DNA of 63,650 bases from Kitasatospora aureofaciens (lineage in GTDB: Bacteria > Actinomycetota > Actinomycetes > Streptomycetales > Streptomycetaceae): positions 1 to 63,650 of the forward strand of contig NZ_JPRF03000040.1 in the NCBI RefSeq assembly GCF_001188955.3. The letters run 5' to 3'. Made by a program: the position numbers and the translations under genes. Positions 1 to 7,789 of the stretch are shown here, piece by piece. The notes beneath the pieces are model-generated. The model made no database searches. It was not told the origin of the DNA and saw only the letters and a program-made list of their open reading frames with translations. Positions within the stretch are counted from its first letter, which is position 1, and every line of letters starts with the position of its first letter.

Positions 1-180
1 ACCCACCACCCACTCCCCCGCCCCACCCCACACACCCACCACCCACCCGACACCGGCCCCCACCCCGATCCCGGCCACCACACACGAACACACCCACCCC
101 CAGCCACCACAACACCCCACCGCGCGAAGACACGCCCAGACAACCCCCACCACCCACCCCCACCACCACCACCCACAGCG
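1..180. other. C/A-rich low-complexity stretch
   Basis: The + strand is almost entirely runs of ACC, CCA and CACC with very few T residues. No reading frame with normal actinobacterial codon structure is visible. It ends next to the inverted-repeat element that follows. It could be the 3' end of a gene outside the window or decayed intergenic DNA. Confidence 0.5.
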
Positions 181-182
181 CC

Positions 183-385
183 AGGGCCTGTCTTCAAACT
201 CCCGTCGTCCGCCCGCAGGGCGGGCGGGGCGGCGTTGGGGTGCGCGCATCGCAAGGCGGAGGAGGGAGCCACTGCGGTGGGGGCACCTCCCGCCCGAAGG
301 CTGGGGGCCATCGGGCGAGCGACGACAACGCGGCGAGGTGCGTGCCCCAACGCCGCCCCGCAGACGCGAGTTGAAGACAGGCCCT
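183..385. repeat. MITE-like element with long imperfect terminal inverted repeats
   Basis: The left end reads AGGGCCTGTCTTCAA and the right end TTGAAGACAGGCCCT, an exact 15-bp inverted repeat. The inverted repeat continues inward with few mismatches for about 50 bp per arm (GGGGCGGCGTTGGGG against CCCCAACGCCGCCCC). The roughly 100-bp centre has no ORF. The size and structure are those of a non-autonomous transposable element. The right tip overlaps the stop codon of the neighbouring lipoprotein gene, so insertion may have set that protein's C terminus. No clear target-site duplication is visible. Confidence 0.65.
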
Positions 386-1058
386 AGCGGCCCCCTTGGG
401 CCGGGCGGCAGCCGCCGCCCGCGGAGGGGCACAGCCGGGCCCGGGGCGAACCGGACGGCGAGCCGGACGGCGCGAGCGGGCCGGGAAAGGCGTACTGGAC
501 GAAGGTGGCCCTGCGGCCGGCGCCGAAGTCCGCCACCCGCTGGTGCACCGGCCCGTAGAGGTGGTCGTCGTCGTCCTCCATCACCACCGTCCCCGCGTCG
601 CCGGGGAAGACGGCGAAGAAGGACCGCCCCATCCAGGCCGACCAGTGCCCGCGGGTGAGGTCGCCGAGCGGTCCGGAGGAGACGGTCGACCCGCCGCCGT
701 CCGCGCCGTGGCTGATCCCGGCCAGGCACACCTGCAGGCCGTCCCCCAGCCAGACCACGGCCGCGCGGGTGCGGTGGCGGTCGTCGCTGTCGAGCACGAT
801 CATGTCGGTGCGGGTGGGGACCGGACAACTGCTCTCGTACGCACCGGGTTCGGACAGCTCGTCCACGATCCACTGCGCCGAGGGCGGGGCGGGCTCGGAC
901 AGCACCGCCCCGTTCACCGTCGACACCGGCCGCGGCCGGCTCCCGGTGACCGTCGCGTCCGCACCGCCGCCCTGCCCCGTGCAGGCCGCCGCCCCCAGCA
1001 CCAGCACCACCACCACCGCCGCCGCCGTGCCGCCCGCGCGCCGTGCCGTCCGCCCCAT
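384..1058 (-). CDS. Putative secreted lipoprotein
   Basis: This 224-residue protein has an Arg-rich N terminus, an Ala/Val hydrophobic segment and a lipobox-like LGAAAC at about residues 21-26. It is therefore probably exported and anchored to the outer face of the membrane. The mature part has Cys-containing segments (ESSCPVPT, QVCLAG) and an acidic EDDDD run, and matches no family I recognise. An ATG at 1058 sits 4 nt from GGAGG; the adjacent GTG at 1061 would be too close to that site. The last residues are Pro/Ser/Gly-rich, and the TAG stop lies in the terminal repeat of the MITE-like element, so the C terminus may have been altered by insertion. Confidence 0.7.
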   Translation of the reverse strand: MGRTARRAGGTAAAVVVVLVLGAAACTGQGGGADATVTGSRPRPVSTVNGAVLSEPAPPSAQWIVDELSEPGAYESSCPVPTRTDMIVLDSDDRHRTRAAVVWLGDGLQVCLAGISHGADGGGSTVSSGPLGDLTRGHWSAWMGRSFFAVFPGDAGTVVMEDDDDHLYGPVHQRVADFGAGRRATFVQYAFPGPLAPSGSPSGSPRARLCPSAGGGCRPAQGGR

Positions 1059-1161
1059 CACGCCTCCCCGCCTCCACGTCCCCCCGCATGATGCCCACCG
1101 GGGCGGGCCGGGAGTGCAACAGCCTTGTACCGAAGAGGCGTCGGGGGCCGGGTGGCCGGTG

Positions 1162-1548
1162 TCAGTGCAGGTAGGACTGCGGGCCCAGGCGCCCCCACAG
1201 CACGAAGGCGGCCAGCAGCACGTAGAGCGCGTCGACCGCCACCAGTGCGTACTCCCGGCGCCGCACGCGCACCGCCGCGGCGCCGCCCATCAGCAGCACC
1301 AGGCCGAGCGCGGCCAGCGGCACGAGGACCCGCGCGATGCCGAGTACGGCGGGCAGGACGAGACCGGCGGCGGCCAGCACCTCGAGGGCGCCGATCGCCT
1401 TCACCCCGCCGGCACCGAAGTCCTCGACCCAGCGCCCGCTGCGGCCGGCGGCGGCGATCCGCTCCTTGGGCACGAGCACCTTGAAGGCGCCGCCGAGCAG
1501 GTAGGCGGCGGCCAGTAGGGCGGTGACGATCCACAGTGCGAGGTCCAC
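1162..1548 (-). CDS. DoxX family membrane protein
   Basis: The 128-residue protein has four hydrophobic segments and the DoxX-type features AYLLGGAFKV near the N terminus and KAIGALEVLAAAGLVLP in the second half. DoxX proteins are small four-helix membrane proteins often linked to redox stress. The start is a GTG at 1548, preceded by AAGGAG at 1556-1561. The gene is divergent from an ECF41 sigma factor and has an ECF41-type promoter upstream. DoxX-like genes belong to the known genomic neighbourhood of ECF41 sigma factors, so this is probably the sigma factor's target. Confidence 0.85.
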   Translation of the reverse strand: MDLALWIVTALLAAAYLLGGAFKVLVPKERIAAAGRSGRWVEDFGAGGVKAIGALEVLAAAGLVLPAVLGIARVLVPLAALGLVLLMGGAAAVRVRRREYALVAVDALYVLLAAFVLWGRLGPQSYLH

Positions 1549-1659
1549 GGCGTTTCTCCTTACGGGCAAGGGGGGTTGCGCGGGCGGGGTCCGAAGGACG
1601 AGGGCCGGGCACGCCCGCCCCGCGTCCTCCTCGGTACCTTGTCTGCTGCTGCCCTCTGA

Positions 1660-1686
1660 GACAGGGCAGCCCGCCCGCCTGTGACA
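1660..1686 (-). promoter_or_regulatory. ECF41-type promoter of the DoxX gene
   Basis: Read on the minus strand, the sequence is TGTCACA, 16 nt, then TGTC. The published ECF41 promoter motif is TGTCACA-N16-CGTC, so the -35 element is exact and the -10 differs by one base. It points toward the DoxX gene and would give a leader of about 100 nt. The ECF41 sigma gene starts 59 bp away on the other strand. Confidence 0.7.
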
Positions 1687-1744
1687 GGCGGGCCGGTGTG
1701 ACGCGCGCCACCCGCTGGGGCGGCGCCGGAAGGGACGGGGCTCC

Positions 1745-2716
1745 ATGGCGGGATCGGCGGGATCGGCGGACGTGGCGCAGGCGGCGCAGGCGGCCGGGTA
1801 CCGGCCGCTGCTGTTCTCCATCGCCTACGGCATGACGGGTTCGGTCGGCGACGCCGAGGACCTCGTCCAGGACACCTTCCTCAACCTGGCCCGCGCCGAG
1901 CAGGCGGGCACCACCGTCACCAACCTGAAGGCCTACCTGACCACTTCGGTCACCCGCCTGGGCATCAACCACCTCGGCTCGGCGCGGGTGCGACGCGAGA
2001 CCTACGTCGGCGAGTGGCTACCCGAACCGGTCGTCGCCTTCGCCGAGCGCCCCGGCGACACCCCCGCCGAACACGCCGAGCTCGCCGACTCGCTGTCCAT
2101 GGCGTTCCTGGTGATGCTGGAGGCCCTCTCCCCCGTGGAACGCGCGGTGTTCCTGCTACGCGAGGCCTTCGGCTACGGCTACCCCCAGCTCGCGCAGCTG
2201 ACCGGCAAGTCCGAGGCGAACTGCCGTCAGATCCTCACCCGCGCCAGGAAACACCTCGCGGCGACCACCGGCGACACCCCGCCACCACCCCCGGCCCGAC
2301 GCGCGCAGGGCGACGAACTGGCCCGCCGCTTCTTCGAAGTGGCCGCCGGCGGCGACCCGCAGGAACTGCTCGGCATGCTCGCCCCCGACGTCGTCCTGCA
2401 CGGCGACGGCGGCGGCAAGGCCCGCGCGATCGGCCGCCGCGTCACCACCCCCCTGCCGGTCGCCAAGCTCATCGTCAGCGCCGTACGCCGCACCACCGAA
2501 CTCGGCGCCCGCCTGGTGCCCGCCCGCGTCAACGGCCACCCGGGCATGGTCGCCTACGACGCCCAGGGCCGGGTACTCAACGTACTCGCGCTCGACATCA
2601 CCCAGGACGGCACCGTGCGCGAGATCCACGCCGTAGCCAACCCGGACAAACTCGCCCACCTGGGCGAGGTCTCCGACCTCGGCCTACGCACACCCCGAAA
2701 GCGGCGGCAGCGATAG
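1745..2716 (+). CDS. ECF41 family RNA polymerase sigma factor
   Basis: This 323-residue ECF sigma factor has region 2 (around GDAEDLVQDTFLNLAR), region 4 (about residues 115-170, ending ILTRARKHL) and a C-terminal SnoaL-like extension (about 190-310). It shows the ECF41 hallmarks: WLPEP in the linker (residues 91-95), a DGGG motif in the extension and NPDKL near the end (299-303). In this group the fused extension replaces a separate anti-sigma factor, and none is encoded nearby. It probably directs transcription of the divergent DoxX gene. The ATG at 1745 follows GGGACGGGG. Confidence 0.92.
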   Translation: MAGSAGSADVAQAAQAAGYRPLLFSIAYGMTGSVGDAEDLVQDTFLNLARAEQAGTTVTNLKAYLTTSVTRLGINHLGSARVRRETYVGEWLPEPVVAFAERPGDTPAEHAELADSLSMAFLVMLEALSPVERAVFLLREAFGYGYPQLAQLTGKSEANCRQILTRARKHLAATTGDTPPPPPARRAQGDELARRFFEVAAGGDPQELLGMLAPDVVLHGDGGGKARAIGRRVTTPLPVAKLIVSAVRRTTELGARLVPARVNGHPGMVAYDAQGRVLNVLALDITQDGTVREIHAVANPDKLAHLGEVSDLGLRTPRKRRQR

Positions 2717-3130
2717 GCGCACGCATCCCGAACCGGTGAACCGGCCGGCCCCGCGGCCCGGGGACGGCCCCGGACAGGGACAGGCCGTCACCGACACCAG
2801 GCCAGGTGATGCCGCCCCCGCTCGAACCGGGGACGGCACCACCACGAGCCACGAAGACGCGGCGCCCGGCCCACCCACCCTTACCGCCGGTGACGCGTCC
2901 CCCGCCGTCACAAGAACCCCCTCATACGTCCGCCCCGCCCCCCGCGCCCTCCTCGCCACCACCGCCGACACCCTCGCCCCGCCCCTCGCCAACCTCCCGA
3001 CAACCCCGCCAACCCCCCGCCAGACGGCACCGCCGAACCCGACCCGCACCACACACATCACCGGCTTCCCAGCCCCGGACCAGCCCCGCGGCCCGCAACC
3101 CCCAGAGCAGGCACAGGGCGTACTCCCCTA
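2717..3130. other. Intergenic region with strong C skew, no supported gene
   Basis: Open frames exist on both strands, but their products are Pro/Arg/Gly-rich low-complexity sequence without family features. The + strand from about 2870 to 3060 is dominated by C with little G, like the first 180 bases of the window. I see no clear promoter or RNA gene here. Confidence 0.5.
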
Positions 3131-3170
3131 GACTCCCCGTCTTGATCAACCGCACGCCGAACGGGGAGTC
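3131..3170 (+). promoter_or_regulatory. Stem-loop that sequesters a ribosome binding site
   Basis: GACTCCCCGT at 3131-3140 pairs perfectly with ACGGGGAGTC at 3161-3170 across a 20-nt loop. The right arm contains GGGGAG, the Shine-Dalgarno sequence 6 nt before the ATG at 3175. Translation of the following lipoprotein gene would require opening of the stem, so it could act as a thermometer, a protein-binding site or a small-RNA target. The regulatory role is inference. Confidence 0.55.
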
Positions 3171-3174
3171 CAGC

Positions 3175-3867
3175 ATGAGCGTCCGTCATCTCCACGCCGC
3201 CGCAAGCGTCATAGGGCGCCGCAACGCCCTGCGCTACCTGGCGATCGGCGCCGGGTCCGCCCTGGTCGCCGCCTGCTCCAGCAGCACCGCCACGAAGAGC
3301 GCGGGCAGCGCGGGCGGCGCCGACGGCGGCCAGGCCGCTCCCCCGACCGCCACCGCCACCACCACGGCCACCACCACGGCCACCACGGCCACCACGGCCG
3401 CCACGGGCGCCCCCACCGGGGCGGCGAAGCCCACCGTCGCCGACCGCGCCTTCGACGCCTTCGTGCGCGGCAGCTGGAACCTGCGCTCCACCAACTCGCG
3501 CGGCGAGCCCATGGCCGGCAAGGTCGACGTCCAGACCGACGGCGGCGGCAACGGCGGCTGGACGATCACCTGGGACGGTGCGAGCGGCAAGGCGGCCACC
3601 TGGCGCGGTTCCTTCCTGCTGCGCGGCGGCCACCTGTCGCTGACCCTGGCCGACGGCCCCGAGAAGCTGACCCACGAGCGCGCCCCCGAGGCCCTCGACG
3701 TCCCCGCGACGGTGGGCGCCGGCCTCCAACTCACCCTGCCCTGGCAGCCGCCCGGCTCCTCCGACAGCAGGAGCGAGAACCTCGCGGTCACCTACGACGG
3801 CACCACGCTGACCGTCGTCCACACCGCCGGCAGCAGCAGGACCACCCACACCTGCACCCGCGCCTGA
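3175..3867 (+). CDS. Putative Tat-exported lipoprotein
   Basis: The protein has 230 residues. The N terminus carries a twin-arginine-like RRNALRYLAIG followed by a hydrophobic stretch and lipobox LVAAC, so Tat export and lipidation are likely. A Thr/Ala linker built from repeated ACCACGGCC units follows (about residues 55-80). The C-terminal domain is rich in Trp, Gly and Thr (GNGGWTITWDG, WRGSFLLRGG), suggesting a small beta-sheet domain, but I do not recognise it. The start is the ATG with the sequestered GGGGAG; longer upstream frames lack coding character. Confidence 0.75.
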   Translation: MSVRHLHAAASVIGRRNALRYLAIGAGSALVAACSSSTATKSAGSAGGADGGQAAPPTATATTTATTTATTATTAATGAPTGAAKPTVADRAFDAFVRGSWNLRSTNSRGEPMAGKVDVQTDGGGNGGWTITWDGASGKAATWRGSFLLRGGHLSLTLADGPEKLTHERAPEALDVPATVGAGLQLTLPWQPPGSSDSRSENLAVTYDGTTLTVVHTAGSSRTTHTCTRA

Positions 3868-3868
3868 G

Positions 3869-3884
3869 CCCCCCCCCCCCCCCC
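3869..3884. repeat. Run of 16 consecutive C residues
   Basis: A pure C homopolymer begins one base after the lipoprotein stop codon and lies between two convergent genes. It is G16 on the other strand. It is prone to replication slippage and sequencing length error, and could form a G-quadruplex in the antisense transcript. Confidence 0.9.
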
Positions 3885-3899
3885 GGCGCCGCCCCCGCG

Positions 3900-4310
3900 T
3901 CACCCGACGGTACGGGAGGCGCTGCCCAGGGCCTCCAGGTTCCAGGTGATGACCCGCCGGGGGTGGACGCGGATGATGTCGTTGCTGAAGCGCCCGGGCG
4001 CCACCGGCGGCACATCGACGCTCAGCACCTCGGCCCGCCCCCTGATCTCCACGCCGCGCCCCCACCCGGGCGCGATCGGGTCGTCGGCGGGGGCCATGTC
4101 GTCCACCAGCACGCAGACGCCGGGACGGGCCTGGGCGTTGCGGTACTTCTGGCTGCGGGCCATCGCGGGCCCGCCGATGTCGATGGTGCCGTCGTCGTTG
4201 AGCCGGAAACCCACCGGGCGGACCTGCGGAGCGCCGTCGGGACCGGTGGTGGCCAGCCGGGCCAGCAGCTGCGCGGCGAGGTACCGGCGTTCTTTGTCGG
4301 TGAAGATCAC
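3900..4310 (-). CDS. PPOX-class F420/FMN-dependent oxidoreductase
   Basis: The 136-residue protein has the split-barrel flavin/F420-binding fold of the pyridoxamine-phosphate-oxidase superfamily. Visible features are the N-terminal helix ERRYLAAQLLARLATTGPDG, then QVRPVGFRLNDDGTIDIGG, and a central EIRGRAEVL strand. Members use F420 or FMN to reduce or bind small molecules in the cytoplasm. The start is a GTG at 4310. It is followed by the C16 tract and lies 96 bp downstream of a hydrolase gene on the same strand. Confidence 0.85.
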   Translation of the reverse strand: MIFTDKERRYLAAQLLARLATTGPDGAPQVRPVGFRLNDDGTIDIGGPAMARSQKYRNAQARPGVCVLVDDMAPADDPIAPGWGRGVEIRGRAEVLSVDVPPVAPGRFSNDIIRVHPRRVITWNLEALGSASRTVG

Positions 4311-4406
4311 GCACCCGACGCTACGAGCTCAAGTGGCCTTGAGGTCAAGCCCGCTGTCGCCATGGCGGCCCTCGCCCGCTCCGGGGCCGGCAACCGCAAC
4401 CGGCCG

Positions 4407-5135
4407 TCACCCTGCGGCCACGGGCAGGCATTCGGCGAGCAGGGCGAGGACGTCGTGCCAGGCGCGCCGGGCGTGCCGCGGGTGGTGGGCGACACCGGGC
4501 ACGACGCTCTGGTCGACGGGCGGGTGGTGGAAGGCGTGCCGGGCGCCCCCGTAGACGGTCAGGCGCCAGTCGACGCCGGCGTCCTGCAGTTCGGCGGTGA
4601 AGGCGTCCCGCTGGGCGGCGGACATGATCGGGTCCTCGGACCCGACGCCCGCCCACACCGGGCAGCGAATGTTCGCCGCCTCGCCGGGACGGCCGGTGGT
4701 CAGGGCGTTGACCGTGCCGATCGCCTTCAGGTCCGCCGCGGCGCGGCCGAGTTCGAGGACGACGGCGCCGCCGGTGCCGTAGCCGATGGCGGCGATACGC
4801 CCGGGATCGGTGCGCGGCTGGGCGCGCAGGACCTCGAGTGCGGCGTGGCCGATGCCGCGCAGCCGCTCGGGATCGGCGATCAGCGGCAGGCAGCGCTCCA
4901 GCATCTCCTGGGGGTCGGTGAACCAGCGCCCGCCGTGGAGGTCGAAGGCCAGTGCGACGTAGCCGAGTTCGGCGAGGGCGTCGGCCCGGCGGCGCTGGAA
5001 GTCGTTCAGGCCGGTGCCCTCGGGCCCGATCAGGACGGCGGGCCGGCGGCCGGTGCCGGCGGGCAGGGCGAGGTGCCCGACCATGGTGAGGCCGTCGGCG
5101 GGGTACTCGACCGTACGGGTGGTGACGGTTTCCAT
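4407..5135 (-). CDS. Dienelactone hydrolase-like protein lacking the nucleophile
   Basis: The 242-residue alpha/beta-hydrolase resembles dienelactone hydrolases over its full length: VGHLALPAGTGRRPAVLIGPE at the N terminus, AFDLHGG, then GSEDPIMS with the acid and GARHAFHHP with the histidine. The nucleophile elbow, usually GYCxGG, reads GYGTGG at about residue 119, so the catalytic Cys/Ser is replaced by Gly. The protein may be a pseudoenzyme or use another residue. The ATG at 5135 is assigned from homology of the N terminus. Confidence 0.85.
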   Translation of the reverse strand: METVTTRTVEYPADGLTMVGHLALPAGTGRRPAVLIGPEGTGLNDFQRRRADALAELGYVALAFDLHGGRWFTDPQEMLERCLPLIADPERLRGIGHAALEVLRAQPRTDPGRIAAIGYGTGGAVVLELGRAAADLKAIGTVNALTTGRPGEAANIRCPVWAGVGSEDPIMSAAQRDAFTAELQDAGVDWRLTVYGGARHAFHHPPVDQSVVPGVAHHPRHARRAWHDVLALLAECLPVAAG

Positions 5136-5222
5136 GGCTTCGGACCGTAGTGGCGGGCGGGAGCGGCGGGGGGCGGTCTTCGCCGTCGGCAGAGCGGCGC
5201 GGGTTCGGGAACACCCGCCGGA

Positions 5223-5504
5223 TCAGAAGACGAAGTAGCTGGCCCCGAAGGTCCTGGCGGACTGGCCGGGTTCCACCTCCGCGGTCACCGGGCCCTGGCA
5301 GTTCGCGGCGGCGTGCACCAGGACCATGGTGTTCGTGTGGTTGTGGATGGTGACCGGCGAGGAGGCCGGGTAGCAGCCGCGCGGGGGGTTGTGGCGGGGG
5401 ACGCCGTTGACCACCAGCAGTCCGCTCGCCGCCCCGGCGGGTGCGGCGAGCGCGAACGTCCCGGCGGCGGCCAGCATGAAGGCACCGATGATCTGACGGC
5501 GCAT
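5223..5504 (-). CDS. Small secreted protein
   Basis: The 93-residue protein has a clear signal peptide (MRRQIIGAFMLAAAG, cleavage near APAGA-AS). The mature part is about 65 residues with two Cys (RGCYP, NCQG) that could form a disulfide. It looks like a small extracellular beta-domain (VTIHNHTNTMVLVHAA). The ATG at 5504 follows GGGAGGGAAG. I do not recognise the family. Confidence 0.75.
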   Translation of the reverse strand: MRRQIIGAFMLAAAGTFALAAPAGAASGLLVVNGVPRHNPPRGCYPASSPVTIHNHTNTMVLVHAAANCQGPVTAEVEPGQSARTFGASYFVF

Positions 5505-5791
5505 GGCTTCCCTCCCTCTTCGGCGCGGCACCGCCACGGACGCGGCCGTGCCTGTGCGCAGGATCGTGTCGGCGCCGGGGCGGATACCGCAATCCCTCGA
5601 ACTGGCGACGGCAGAAGATGAGTTGAGCGCCGCCGCCAGGACGGGGAACCCGGTGGCCGCCCGGCCGCTGGCACGGATACGTTCGATGGCACGGCCCACC
5701 AGTGCTTCACGCATCCGCGGCTCGCCGCGCTCTACAAGCCGCTCGGCCGCAGGACCCCCATGGAGTAGTCCTCCCGGGCGGGCCCGCGGCG

Positions 5792-5824
5792 GCGCGGGAA
5801 GTCGGCCGGGCCGACTTCCCGCGC
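5792..5824. terminator. Perfect 16-bp hairpin of a recurring family (copy 1)
   Basis: GCGCGGGAAGTCGGCC and its reverse complement are separated by one base, or form a 14-bp stem with loop CCGGG. The core GGAAGTCGG-N5-CCGACTTCC recurs at 14017, 42795 and 48737. Here it lies between the 5' side of a minus-strand gene and a decayed plus-strand gene, so its former role may have been lost with the decay. Confidence 0.6.
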
Positions 5825-6010
5825 TCTCGCGCGCCAGGGCAGACGGCGGCTCGTTTCCCGGCTCCCCGTCGATCGTTGAGCGTTGCACAAACGAATGCGC
5901 GGAGCCTCCACGGAAAGCCACCCCCTTGCCCGTTCCTTCCCGGCGCGCGGCGACGGCCACAGCCGCCCCCGCGTCCCTGCTCCTGCCCCTCGCGCCGGCC
6001 ACCGCGAGCC

Positions 6011-6451
6011 CTGCAGTTCACCACCGTCCTCATGGAGCACGCCGTGGGCGAGCTGCACCCGGACGTGCTGCGCAGCAGGGAGTTCCGCACCGCCGTCGAC
6101 GCGTTCGTGGACGCCGTCAGCCTGCACAACGACATCGTGTCCTACGACCGGGAGGTCGAGGAGGGCACCATCGGCAACAACGGCGTGGAGGTCGCCCGCC
6201 GGGCCCTCGGCGTGAGCCGGCGCGAGGCCACCGCCCTGATCGACGGCCTGCTCACCGCCCGGGTCGACACCCTCGCCCACGCCCCGGCCGCCGTGCCGCC
6301 CGGGGCGGCCGGGTTCACCCGGTCGCTGCAGGAGGCGCTCGCGGGCTCCTACCTGTGGCACGAAGTGACCGGCCGCTTCGGCCCTTGCGGGGCCGCGGCC
6401 GTCGGGAAGCCCCGGGGCCTGGGCACGTCCGCGGGCTACGCCTTCTGCTGA
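6011..6451 (+). pseudogene. Terpene synthase C-terminal remnant
   Basis: The frame encodes the C-terminal part of a class I terpene cyclase. It starts around QFTTVLMEHAVGEL and contains the NSE metal-binding triad NDIVSYDRE, the segment NNGVEVARRALG and a WHEVTGRF tail. About 60 percent of the normal length is missing, including the DDxxD motif, and no matching sequence is found upstream. An ATG at 6032 could still start a 139-residue product, but it could not be an active cyclase. Confidence 0.75.
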
Positions 6452-6606
6452 TGCCGGGGCGTTGCGGGAGCGGCCTCGACGCCGACGGCTCTTTTCCGCC
6501 GCTTCTGGCGGGTCGTCAGACCGCCGGGGGCGCCGCGCTCGATCATGGGCGCACCGGCGCGGCCGCGGGGCCCGCGCACAACCGGCCCTTCCTTGGAGCA
6601 CACGAT

Positions 6607-7206
6607 ATGAAGATCTCCGTCCGTGGTGGCTCGCTGGCCGCCGCGACCTCGCTGCTGGCCGTCGTCCCGCTGCTGACCGGCGCCTGGGCTCCGGCCCGAG
6701 CGGGCCTGGCCGCGCCCGTCAGCTCCACCGCGCCCGTCAGCTCCGCCGCGCCGGTCACCGACGCCACGTGCGTGCTGAACGCCCACGGCGTGTTCGCCAA
6801 CGCCGTCGGCGCCGGCGGTATCGACCTGCCCCTGCCCGACACCCTGGCCATGACCGGCACCCTCTCGTGCGTGGACGCCTTCGGCGCGCCCCTGGCCACC
6901 GGCACGTTCGAGCGCACGGTCACCATGCCGGCCGCCGAGTGCACCGGCGACGAACACGGCGACACCTCCACGACCACCGTCCACTGGGCCGACCTGAGCA
7001 CCTCCACCCTCCGGTTCACGAGGACGGACGTGGTGAAGGTCAACGGCACCGCCTCGCTGGTCGTCTCCGGCGCCGTCACCGCCGACAGCGCGCGCTTCGC
7101 GGGCGACGCCCTCAGCGCGGTGGGCACCAGCTCCGGCGCCGGCTGCGGCACCCCGGCCGGCGAGACGACGCTGGACTCCACCCTCGTGCTGCGCCTGACC
7201 CACTGA
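6607..7206 (+). CDS. Secreted protein of unknown function
   Basis: The 199-residue protein has a signal peptide (MKISVRGGSLAAATSLLAVV...) and a short PVSSTAPVSSAAPV repeat. The mature domain has four Cys (ATCVLN, LSCVD, AECTG, GCGT), probably forming disulfides outside the cell. The ATG at 6607 is preceded by GGAG at 8 nt. It lies between the terpene synthase remnant and an EF-hand gene on the same strand, with 37 bp to the latter, so the two may be co-transcribed. Confidence 0.75.
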   Translation: MKISVRGGSLAAATSLLAVVPLLTGAWAPARAGLAAPVSSTAPVSSAAPVTDATCVLNAHGVFANAVGAGGIDLPLPDTLAMTGTLSCVDAFGAPLATGTFERTVTMPAAECTGDEHGDTSTTTVHWADLSTSTLRFTRTDVVKVNGTASLVVSGAVTADSARFAGDALSAVGTSSGAGCGTPAGETTLDSTLVLRLTH

Positions 7207-7243
7207 CCGGCACGAACCCCTCCCCCGTTAAGGAAGACCCGAG

Positions 7244-7789
7244 ATGCCACAGCCGCGCACCGCACCGCAGCCGGCCCCGGCCGACACCGCCACCACCGCC
7301 ACCGCCCCGAAGGCCCGTATCTACGCGATGCTCGACACCGACGGCGACGGCGTCGCCTCCCGCCACGACTACTTCGTGCGCATCGAGCGGGCACGCCAGG
7401 CCACCGGGCGCAGCCACGACGACCCCCTGGTGGTCGCCGCCCTCACCGCGGGAGAGCGGGCCTGGGCGGCGATGGACGCCAACGGCGACGGCGTGATGAC
7501 CTACGAGGAGTACGCGGCCTGGGTGGACGCCGACAAGTTCGACAACGTGTGCCGCTACGCCCTGGGGGCCCTGTTCGACCTCGCCGACGCCGATCAGGAC
7601 GGCGCGCTGGACCGTTCGCAGTTCACGGCGCTGCGCCAGGCCCTGGGCAACCGGGCCGGCAACGCCGACGCGGCGTTCGACGCCCTGGACGGCGACGGCG
7701 ACGGGCGCGTCGGCCGCGTCGAGTACCTGGCCTCGATCCGCGCGTTCGTCACGGGCGACGGCTCGCCCATGGGCGAGGCCCTGTACTGA
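7244..7789 (+). CDS. EF-hand calcium-binding protein (calerythrin-like)
   Basis: The 181-residue cytoplasmic protein has four EF-hand loops: DTDGDGVASRHD (residue 31 on), DANGDGVMTYEE, DADQDGALDRSQ and DGDGDGRVGRVE. Loops 1, 2 and 4 have canonical Asp/Glu ligands. Loop 3 has Gln rather than Glu at position 12 and may bind weakly. The arrangement and length match actinobacterial calerythrins, which bind Ca2+ as buffer or sensor. GGAAG precedes the ATG. Confidence 0.92.
   Translation: MPQPRTAPQPAPADTATTATAPKARIYAMLDTDGDGVASRHDYFVRIERARQATGRSHDDPLVVAALTAGERAWAAMDANGDGVMTYEEYAAWVDADKFDNVCRYALGALFDLADADQDGALDRSQFTALRQALGNRAGNADAAFDALDGDGDGRVGRVEYLASIRAFVTGDGSPMGEALY

Noticed and set aside
2800..2860. 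Possible tRNA around GCTCGAACCGGGGA
   Set aside because: The T-arm-like sequ­ence has no matching acceptor, D or anticodon stems in either direction.
4345..5592. 415-codon minus frame with a protein-like start
   Set aside because: It overlaps the hydrolase and the small secreted gene in another frame and is mostly Arg/Pro, a shadow.
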